Notes under the pieces: model-generated | What the model saw: only the letters and a program-made list of their open reading frames with translations | Database searches by the model: none | Told to the model about the DNA's origin: nothing | Source: Hirudo medicinalis | Taxonomy: Eukaryota; Annelida; Clitellata; Hirudinida; Hirudinidae | Reading direction: 5' to 3' | Assembly (NCBI GenBank): GCA_011800805.1 | Contig: MPNW01001184.1 | Coordinates: 28,241 to 39,253 of the forward strand | Length of the DNA: 11,013 nucleotides | Translations under genes and position numbers: made by a program | In this document: one piece after another, positions 1-7,994 of the stretch | How positions within the stretch are numbered: position 1 is the first letter of the stretch | How the letters are laid out: each line of letters starts with the position of its first letter

Positions 1-330
1 TCAGGCCAGGGTTGGGAAATGGCCAGGCCGGAGTCCCTGACGGCTTCCTAATGTCGGTGAAAGTGCAAGAATGACTTGAGCTACTCCAAGTGAGACGACT
101 TGGACCACAAGTCGAAATCCTTCGTCCAGCAAGTTCCATTGCTTGAGATAGGACGTCAAAAGCTTAGTATTTGGAACACCAAGACCATGATCACTAACCA
201 AATCACTGAAGTCTTCAAGGTCAAGGTAAGATGAGTTTCTTGAATAAAGATTCTCTGATTCTGATTCCTGCGACCTATCCACTGTGACCTTGACCTTAGC
301 GAGTATATTGCCATTAAGTGATTGGCTGGT
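1..330 (-). pseudogene. Fragment of a repeated or transposon-associated protein family
   Basis: The minus strand is open from about 330 to the left edge. The middle reads LDLEDFSDLVSDHGLGVPN followed by LLTSYLKQWNLLDEGFRL. From memory of the family, this resembles the N-terminal part of a multicopy protein found in many invertebrate genomes, with a pattern like DLVRDLxLxKxxAELLxSRLxxxNLL. I infer a remnant because it lies inside the calpain intron that follows the catalytic-Cys exon. The similarity also fades after FRL, where the sequence becomes low-complexity and unfamiliar, and no further domains follow before the window edge. The match is by eye and could be wrong. Confidence 0.4.
217..297. 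repeat. Inverted repeat of AAGGTCAAGGT with 59-bp spacer
   Basis: AAGGTCAAGGT occurs at 217-227 and its exact complement ACCTTGACCTT at 287-297. Each arm contains tandem AGGTCA-like half-sites, the recognition unit of nuclear receptors. Such motifs also occur as part of dispersed repeats, so this may belong to the mobile-element remnant around it. Confidence 0.5.
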
Positions 331-546
331 CATATGCTGTTGACATTCCTCGAGGTTGTTTGTTTTGTTTTATGTTTCGTCGTTCGATGTTTACTTTCGT
401 CGACGCAAAACACGAAATACAAAATCGAATTGCAACATCGCCTTTCACGTTAGCAACACACGATGGAGTGTTAGTTACGGGAATTAAACAAATATTAAAC
501 GTTAAATCACTTAAATTACCCATAATTGATATCAATGAAACCATAC

Positions 547-1874
547 CCCCGTAGTTACTGCTGAAGGACTGATCGGGGAGGACCACCTTGTGGAGGAGCT
601 GGTCGTTCGTGGTCAGGCAGGCAATTGCAGCCAACAACCAACAGTCACCTGTAAGAGGGAAATGATGATGATGATGAGGATGATGATGATGATGATGGTG
701 ATGCTGATGTTGATGATGATGATGCTGATGATGAAGATGATGATGATGATGATTATGATGATATATCTGTCACCAAAGGTGAGTAACATTCATCATCACG
801 ATGCCATGCCATTTGACCAAACACCACCCGGTCTGACCGAACACTCCCCCATTCAACTCACCGAGTACACCTTGGACGACGTCCCCTCTCCCTCCTCCTC
901 CGACGAACATCTCCGGGTTCGAACAAATCTCCTGGAAGAAGCAAGTGTTTCCTTCAGGTGCTTTCAAATTGTATCTCACGAGGTCAGCAAGTTTTGCGTG
1001 GAATTAACGTCCATTGCACGACACAAGATTTTTAGGACGGATTAGGATCGACCGGCTTGATTCCAAGTGCCGTTTGGCTTGCGAGGCAATCGTAATCTCG
1101 TCATCGTTATCATAATCATCATCGATTTATTCAACGTCAATCAATCAATCAATCAATCGATCAACCCACATGGGGTCTCTTCCACTGGATGTTCGGCCAG
1201 CCCGACGGAGGCTTCTTGAAGAAGAGAGAGTTTGCGACTGGTGGAAAGTCGGGGTCTTCCCAGAGCTTCCCGCTCCTCACACACTCGGCCTTGATCTCCT
1301 CGAAGGATTTGAACTTCTGACCCAAGATCCTCGGTATGTAGTCAGACGTTCGAGCCTGTGTTAAAAAAAAATGAAATCATTAGGATTTGCAAGTTGAGTA
1401 GCCCAGAAGGTTTTTGCATGCAAGAAGAGAAGAGTCTGTGTCGTGTCCACAACCTAGCTTACCTTGGCATCACACCTGTACAAAGGTACTGTATAACTTG
1501 ATGAGTGACCCTGAAGTCAACATATACATGATATTATACAAATTGGAAAAACCTTTCCAATTCCTTTTTACAAGGTTTAGAAGTTAAGCTGGCTCATGGC
1601 TATTGGGTTCAAATCCTACTTTTGGAGTTGGACTAACCTGTCCTTTTCCAGTGTCCCTGATGGTTGATCTGACTTCCTCATCACCCTTGTCGATTCTGGG
1701 TGTCCACCCCTTAACATAGGTCTTGTTTGTTGGCAGGCCTAGAGGAAATTTGAGCCCGGATGGCAGAGAAAACCCACCAATTGAGATCTTGCTCAGGTCA
1801 ATTTCTCCAGTCGTCTGCAGGTCATCGATGATGCCTACTGCTGTCTTTTGGATGGTTTTCAGAGCTCCTCCAAG
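547..1874 (-). CDS. Calpain (family C2 cysteine protease), partial: four exons from N-terminal region to catalytic Cys
   Basis: Four minus-strand exons join in frame: 1874-1638 (79 codons), 1355-1170 (62 codons), 931-862 and 648-547. The introns are GT-AG and 213-282 bp long. The first exon is a Gly-rich leader starting LGGALKTIQ. The second carries the calpain anchor and core start ([16 protein letters not shown], then WKRPH). The third continues [12 protein letters not shown] and ends QGVL. The fourth completes [20 protein letters not shown], the catalytic-cysteine motif of Ca2+-dependent cytosolic calpains; the Cys codon is at 641-643. Splicing rebuilds QGVL-GDCW exactly across a phase-1 intron. 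The stretch before GDCW reads [11 protein letters not shown] where family members usually have something like GGATRxDxxQG, a modest divergence. The His and Asn of the triad and the later domains would lie left of position 1. No start Met was found; an upstream exon above 1880 is required. Family identity is near certain; the paralogue is not determined. Confidence 0.95.
662..772. repeat. (GAT)n imperfect microsatellite in a calpain intron
   Basis: About 110 bp of GAT/ATG triplets with scattered changes (GGT, GCT, GTT, AAG). On the gene strand it reads (CAT)n and ends 13 bp before the acceptor of the catalytic-Cys exon. It fills the branch-point and pyrimidine-tract region of that intron. Confidence 0.9.
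1137..1164. repeat. (TCAA)n microsatellite
   Basis: Five to six TCAA units, with one ATCG change, lie directly beside the donor of the second visible calpain exon (exon end 1170 on the minus strand). Confidence 0.85.
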
Positions 1875-3082
1875 CTGGTCAAAATTTATTTATTAATTTT
1901 AATAATTGCTTCCTCCATTATTAGGGAGAAACAAAGGCTTTGTGGCAGTCATGAGAAAAAAATGCCCATAAGGGCTTCCTTAAATGATGATGCATTATTT
2001 CCCGAATTTTTGTTATCACATTTATTGTGAAAAAAGTTTATTTAAATCATAGCAAAGCCTCATGACACTTTGTTCAGCAGGAACAAAATTACAATTTGTG
2101 AATGGAAACCTGTGAATAGCCCATAAGCTGCAAAAAGGTTATTTGAAAATCAAAATTATGCTTATGTTGGCCTGACAAGTGCACTTACGTGCAAATGAAC
2201 TTTTGCTATGATAATTTTGTTAGAAGCAATAATTATCTGAATATTTATGGATGCGTGTATGTCCATATATCTAAGCCATTTAAAAAAAAAATCAATATTT
2301 ACATTGACATTGCCCAAATTAAAATTTCCAAGACCAAACATTATTAAAAGTCTGCTTGTTAACTTCCTCTCGCCACAAACGACAATAATATCAATGAGGT
2401 ATCAGTACAGTATTAACTTAGGTATGTAGCAAGTACACCAATTGTTTGATGAGATGAATTAATTTGTTATTAAAATAAACTATTTCACATCGTTACAATT
2501 TGCTAATAACTGTTGGTTTGATTTGCCAAATTAAAGGCTATTTTTTTCTAAAATTTCTCCTATTTTTAATTTATCAATTCATCTTAAAATCGATGTCAAA
2601 TTTACAAATAAAAAAAAAGCAATATTTAAAATGATTTACAATCAAAAACATTCCGAATCTTTAACATTAATCCAAAAATAAGATAATCGAATCAAATGAG
2701 ATAGATTTAATTTGACTTAATTTAATAAGTCATAGTTATCCATGAAGAAGCACTTCAGCGTTAACTAATTAGTCACCGGGGACAACCTCGGGCTGCTCTC
2801 GGTCAGTGTTTCTGACCACTATTTTCTCAGATTTCTCGAGAGCGAACAGCCGACCAAGCCCAACTCTAGATCTATCTTTTGAAGATTTGAAATACATTTT
2901 TGATAATTGTTCTAAGGATATGTTAGGTGGCTCTGAAAGTTTTATTTGGTTGTAATGCTGTTAAGGCTGGAAGCTTTTTTCTTAGCATGGTGTCCCGCGT
3001 TAGTCGTGTTGTTGTTTTAATTTGTTGTCTTAGGTGTTTTTAAAGGGTTGTGGAGCAAGAAATTTGTAAACAGCAGGTTGCA
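1875..3082. other. AT-rich stretch with no identifiable exon
   Basis: No exon with a family match was found on either strand. The stretch must contain, or precede, the missing first exon of the calpain gene, because the exon ending at 1874 starts with an acceptor (ttttgaccag) and has no Met. Runs of A and T and short ORFs of about 60 codons are all that show up, apart from the GC-richer fold at 2791-2851. Confidence 0.5.
2791..2851. repeat. Compact imperfect inverted repeat (multi-stem fold)
   Basis: GGCTG (2791-2795) pairs with CAGCC (2847-2851). CTCTCG (2796-2801) pairs with CGAGAG (2837-2842), leaving a 4-nt bulge. Inside, GGTCAG (2801-2806) and CTGACC (2812-2817) make a hairpin with a 5-nt loop; G2801 can belong to only one of the two stems. 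The block is clearly GC-richer than its surroundings. It could be a 5' UTR, a small structured RNA or part of a repeat; no RNA family is recognised. Confidence 0.5.
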
Positions 3083-3086
3083 TTAG

Positions 3087-3401
3087 ATGGGGCACCACGT
3101 AAGGAAGTTCACTGGAAGAGAACTCGGAATTGAAGTGCAAGTCAATGAAGAACCTGTGAAAGCTGCATCAACCAAAAAATATAAGAAGCTTTTGCGATGT
3201 AGTGACTGCATTGATTCCGCTTTGAAGATGATACGCTCAATTAGTTGCCTGTCAAAAGTTAGGTGTTTTGTAGGCTTCAAAGTAATTTCTCCAAAATCCA
3301 CATTGCTTGCAAGATCCTATTTTATTGCGTTCCTATTCCTGTTTATTTCTGGAATTGTGTGCAAAAGGCTAGAAATTCCCGTTTGCCAGCTTAATTTTTA
3401 A
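3087..3401 (+). other. Unrecognised open reading frame, 104 codons
   Basis: An ATG directly after ttgcattag opens a frame starting MGHHVRKFTGRELGIEVQVN. The first third is basic and hydrophilic. A later hydrophobic run, SYFIAFLFLFISGIVC, is followed by a stop at 3399-3401. No family is recognised. The opposite strand is also open over 3083-3301, which weakens the coding case. It may be a real small gene, an exon ending near the KKLLR segment, a decayed repeat, or chance. Confidence 0.2.
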
Positions 3402-4037
3402 AATTGACAGCTTTATTCTCACAGTTAATTTGTTCATACTCCAGAACTCGCCCACTAAAAAAAGCATTTATCCAAGGCTTTGAAATCATATTCACCGCAC
3501 GACACATGACACTAATCTCAAACTCCAATGATCCAAAAAGTCTTACAGGACCAGGGGCAAATAAATTATTGTTATTTAAGGTATTTTCATACTTTATGAA
3601 AATGGGAGAGCAGCACATTGCAGTGACATCGACTCAATAGCACCAACTCCTATCGAGACTCTTGGGTCCTTGACGACGAATCCATACTTCGCTTATCGTA
3701 AAAACACATTGTTTTTGTCATTTGCTTCCCCATCTCACAATCACATCACATCATAGACCCTGACATTTTGTCAGTATTGCTATGTCCTTTAATTAAATTG
3801 AATGGGCATTTCTTTTGCCAAATGCAGATATTAAAAACAATTTGATTTTTCTTTTCAAAAACCCATTCCAAGGAATGAGATGGAAACCACAAAAGCCATT
3901 ATTCCTTATTCCAGCTCACAGACACTCCAGACAAGAACTTCCAAATTTTTATTCCAAATTCAGTTGGAAGAGTTTATTTAGGAAACGACATTTTAAAGAT
4001 TAACTAAAATGATGGTTCTTAGGAACTGATTTGCTCC
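3402..4037. other. Spacer between the unrecognised ORF and ATP5ME
   Basis: Only short ORFs without family resemblance occur here. The right end (about 3950-4037) should be the ATP5ME 3' UTR. Nothing else can be assigned. Confidence 0.4.
3973..3978 (-). promoter_or_regulatory. Poly(A) signal of the ATP5ME gene
   Basis: Read on the minus strand this is AATAAA, 60 bp past the ATP5ME stop codon. A second AATAAA lies at 3953-3948. A GT-rich stretch (minus strand, about 3942-3906, containing TTCTTGTCTGG and GTGTCTGTG) follows, as expected for a cleavage-site downstream element. The 3' UTR would be only about 70-110 nt. Which signal is used cannot be told from the sequence. Confidence 0.6.
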
Positions 4038-4850
4038 TCAAACATTCTCAAGTCCAGCTTCCTTTGCCAGTGCTGCCAACTCAGCTGAAAGAGTAAAATG
4101 ATAATTTTAGGAACGACACATGCTTAAGAAAAGAAAACTTTATTAAAATTAGTGAGCCCCGTTAATAACATCGTTAACGTTAATTAAGGAGCCCAGCTCG
4201 TGTTCTAAATGTCATGACAGTGCTGATATCCACAATTCAATCAAACTCATCCCTTTCAATCATCCATCCACACAGCTGTTCCAGATCAACCAAATTGAAA
4301 TAAATAACCTTTATCCCTTTCCTCCTTCTCCTTGGCCAGGCGGGCATCTCTCATTTGACGGATGGGCTCATATTTGGCCTGCAGTTTAGCTTCCTTCCTG
4401 CTCAGGTGGTCTACAGAGATGGACAAATTTTAATCCTTTGTTAAATAATAATAATCAAAATGACATCACTTTGATTATCACAATTAATTACTAATGGAAC
4501 AGCCTAGCTCAAAGCAAAACATAATTTTCAACAAAATAGAACTACTTAGTTATAGAACGATACTTACTGAAATGAAAATGTCCGTAGAGGATGCCGGTGA
4601 TCAGCAGTGTCCATCTTGAAAACTGGAAAAAATTCTAGATTTACGATCCCGAAGAAGCATACCGACATCAACCACACAAATTACAATCGCTGCGGTCAAA
4701 CGTGCCATCTGGATATCCGAGCCATTTTCTGTTGTAAATTTCACCACCAGATAAAAATATTAACTGCCTAATAATTAAAATTAATTTCAAGAATGTATTT
4801 ATTACCCTGATGAGAGGCGCAACGTTTCTCGGAGCGGGCAAGGTCGACAT
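4038..4850 (-). CDS. ATP5ME: ATP synthase subunit e, mitochondrial (complete, four exons, 82 aa)
   Basis: Complement of exons 4850-4806, 4622-4568, 4410-4309 and 4084-4038. Lengths of 45, 55, 102 and 47 nt give 82 codons plus TGA, with phases agreeing at every junction and GT-AG introns of 183, 157 and 224 bp. The start has a good context (AAG before ATG). The protein begins MSTLPAPRNVAPLIR and continues into one hydrophobic segment, FSRWTLLITGILYGHFHF. A charged, coiled-coil-like tail follows (KEAKLQAKYEPIRQMRDARL) and it ends AKEAGLENV. This is the layout of the small inner-membrane subunit e of F1Fo-ATP synthase: VxPLI near the start, a GxxxG motif (GILYG) used for subunit contacts and enzyme dimerisation, and a Lys/Glu-rich C-terminus. 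The length matches animal homologues of about 70-85 aa. It is a structural subunit without catalytic residues. Nothing in it looks degraded, so it reads as an active gene. Confidence 0.95.
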
Positions 4851-5903
4851 CTTTCACTGTTTTCGAAGATCGACTAAAAGGTGACAAGCATTATAATTGT
4901 TAAGCAACTTACAACGTTGATTTTATTAAATTTGCGTTATTATTGTTTTGTAATAATTCAACCACAGTCGTTATTTAAATTATGACAATTTTAATACAAA
5001 TAAATAAAATTGATATCCTTCAAAATTGAAATGATCGTTTAATTTAACCAAAAACTGCTTTAAATGATTTTAAATTAAATAAATATAAACATCTTAACTT
5101 ATTTACATTTTTTAGTGTTTTTATGTATTTTAACATTTATCATTATAAGAATTTTTATAGATTAAAAGTCAAGATTATGTGATTTTAATTAAACGCTCCA
5201 GTTTACATATTACATATTATGTTTTACGACTTTAAAATTGAACAATTGTTTGTATTACAACACATGTAATGCGTGATTTCTTGCTTTTTGTAGTTAAGAT
5301 TTAAGTCACCTTGGCAACTATCGAACTACAGGGTTTACTAACATCCTAGATTATGGACGTTAAACATCAAAATATAAAAAACAAACGCTCAAATTTCTGC
5401 CAGAGTAAATATATAATATAAAATAAAAATGTGATTATATTAAGTTGAAAAATGACATGACGACCTAATCTAGACCGAAGCGATAAAAAGTTAATTCGTA
5501 ACGGATCGAATTGACATCATGTACTTCAAGTGTTGAATTACGACCGACAGAATTAGCATCGATCTCTCTCAGAGGTTAATTAACCAATTTACAAATTTGT
5601 GCTTTTATTTTTTACCCAGGGCCTGACTTTGTAGAAAATTACGTGTACGTTAGTCTGAACCCTACAACATGGCCATAATAACTTCAGAAATCGTCACAAA
5701 ATTTCACCAACTGGCGACTTAAACAAGCATTCCATTATTTGCAAATTCATTCACGCCACAGCATTCTTTCCACACTCCCCTTCGTCCCTATATGGATCCC
5801 ATTTTTAAACGAATATTTGTAACAATAAGAGGCGATTTGAAATTCAAGATGTACGGAATCCTGAGCATTCGCCAATGCACGGCCAGAGTCTCCATGTACT
5901 AGC
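4851..5903. other. AT-rich intergenic DNA upstream of ATP5ME
   Basis: This is the 5' side of ATP5ME on the minus strand and should hold its promoter within the first few hundred bases above 4850. Much of it is A+T runs. No exon, clear TATA box or repeat array was identified on either strand. Confidence 0.4.
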
Positions 5904-5946
5904 GAGAAATTGAGAAAGAGTGAGAAAGAGTGAGTGAGTGAGAGTG
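5904..5946. repeat. Purine-rich GAGAAAGAGTGA / GTGA repeat
   Basis: Two copies of TGAGAAAGAG are followed by several GTGA units. The purine strand is the plus strand. It lies at the left of a less AT-rich patch (about 5930-6080) that could be a promoter or 5' UTR of the plus-strand gene, though no core promoter motif is certain. Confidence 0.6.
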
Positions 5947-6468
5947 CAAGACCAAAAGGGGACCGGTTTGACAGAAGCTAGCAGGCACTGTCGCTGGCTC
6001 GGACATTTTGGATTCATTGTTTATACTCGAAAGTCGAGGAGTACTTTACTTTACTAATTAGTCGGTCAGAAAAGCAGGTACGAGAGCATTTCGTTAAAAG
6101 TGAATTCGATCTTAGTCTCACGTGGGTGCGTTTGTATCAGATACGTCTAATCAGATGTCGCTATGTGATGTAGGATGATTGATGGGGAGCACAATCTTTT
6201 ATACACCTCGTTGAGCCAGCATTGCTGACAGATTTACGGACTCGAGTTTATTTTCATTTCGGATTAATTGGCAATTTTTTTAATGAAAATTAATTTTCAA
6301 CTTCGTCCTCAGAGCGTTAGTAAAACAATTGATGTCTTTCTTGTTTATTTCTTCGACGGCGGGAGCTGGCTTTGAAAACTGGATTTTTTCTGCCGATGGC
6401 GTCTCCGTCGTCTGCTGTGATCTGAAATTTGATTTCTAAGAGTCCTTTCTTTGATCGTTGTCTAGAAA
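5947..6468. other. Possible 5' region of the plus-strand gene
   Basis: The stretch ending at 6076 (cagaaaagcag|gtacga) would make a good donor. The frame leading into it has no Met and an upstream TAG, so if used it would be a noncoding leader exon. A nine-codon ORF (MASPSSAVI) lies near 6398 and would act as an upstream ORF if transcribed. Nothing here is proven. Confidence 0.25.
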
Positions 6469-6516
6469 ATGCCTGAAAAACGATACGTAACTATGCGGCA
6501 CTTCGACCTAAGAAGG
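6469..6516 (+). CDS. Possible first coding exon of the helical-protein gene
   Basis: An AG acceptor after a pyrimidine-rich run (ending tcgttgtctag at 6465) precedes ATG at 6469. The frame reads MPEKRYVTMRHFDLRR for 16 codons and then meets AGG|gttaga. That gives phase 0, which fits the exon starting at 6820. If unspliced, the ORF runs only to a stop at about 6560. The donor is weak and the peptide has no family support. The alternative is a start further upstream, with this stretch being intronic. A 5' UTR exon ending near 6076 (aaagcag|gtacga) is also conceivable. Confidence 0.3.
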
Positions 6517-6819
6517 GTTAGACTTTGTTTTTACGTGCATCTTGATTTTTGCAAGTTTTAATTTATCTTAGACCACCACAGAAGTTTCGTCATAATGTAG
6601 GTTCGCCATAATCTGTAGCAATTCAAAGAAGGTCGCCATTTCAAGCACATTATATTTAACGTGACCGACGCCAGCCATCTTTTTCGTTCTAGAAATTCGT
6701 GCCCATAACAAATTTCGAGAAATGCATCGATCTGATTGACAAACAAAAGGTTGTGATTCATTAAATATGTAAAACTATCGCCAGTCCGGCATGCACAATT
6801 CTTGTGGCTTCCATTCCAG

Positions 6820-7516
6820 AAACTCAGCAGTCATATCGTCACGAACATCAAACAACACAACCAGGAAAACGTTTGGAACGCTTACGAGCTTCTCGAACAG
6901 ATGTCGAAGAACTATTCGAACGGCTACAAGGAGCTTCTGGCGGAGATCAGGGTCGGATCAGGAGTTGGAAATCACGAAGAGATCTTCATCCACGAATACA
7001 GCAAGCTCTTGGTCAGTTTTTTTTTTTTCAAATTGAGTTTGAATTTTGTTTCTTTGGTTTGAATTGGTTATTCAATTCACGCGTGCATTCGTCTCGCCGA
7101 AACAATTCATTATCAATGCGTTGATTATGAATTCAACATGCATCAGTATGCATTCATTAGAATTTATAAACACACGCACGCTCGGCCGAAACTTTGTCTG
7201 TGTGTTATTTTTGCATTGTGATTATTTATTAATTATATTTATTATATTATTATTAATTTAATGCTTTTTTTATGGTATGTATATATATATATATCTCGTA
7301 TATTTAGTATATATATATAATATATATAGTTAAATATGCTATATATATATATAGAGCATATACTAATAGACTAAATATGCCATATATATTATAGCATATA
7401 TATATAGTGTATATATATATATATATACATCGTATAGTTATCCTGTCAATCCACCAATGGCGGTGTTGTCAATAATTTATGACAATCATCAGTGCTACAT
7501 GATTATAATTGATTCT

Positions 7517-7583
<67 letters not shown>

Positions 7584-7665
7584 CATAATACATTACATAT
7601 CGTGACGTTATATTTTAAATACATTATTATTATAATTATTATTACGTTGTTTGCTGATTTCTTTC

Positions 7666-7715
<50 letters not shown>

Positions 7716-7906
7716 GTTGTTGTCATTATTGTTATTATTATTGTTATTATTGTTATTATTATTAATATTAGTATTATTGTTGTTGTTTATTGTATGAAAT
7801 CAAGGGCAAGCCAATTCCTGCTAACAATTTAAGTGAAGGAAATACTTGTTGATGAAAAATAATTCAAGAAAACAGCAAACAACAACAACAAAATAATAAT
7901 AATAAC

Positions 7907-7994
<88 letters not shown>

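Noticed and set aside
590..1045. Plus-strand ORF of 151 codons with a poly-Met tract
   Set aside because: It is the antisense of calpain exons and the (CAT)n intron repeat; the Met run only reflects ATG triplets.
6791..7124. Overlapping alternative frames over the 6820-7011 exon
   Set aside because: Only one of the three open frames joins in phase with the downstream exons and splice sites.
7509..7832. ORF rich in Ile
   Set aside because: Produced by reading ATT/ATA-type triplets of microsatellites in an intron.
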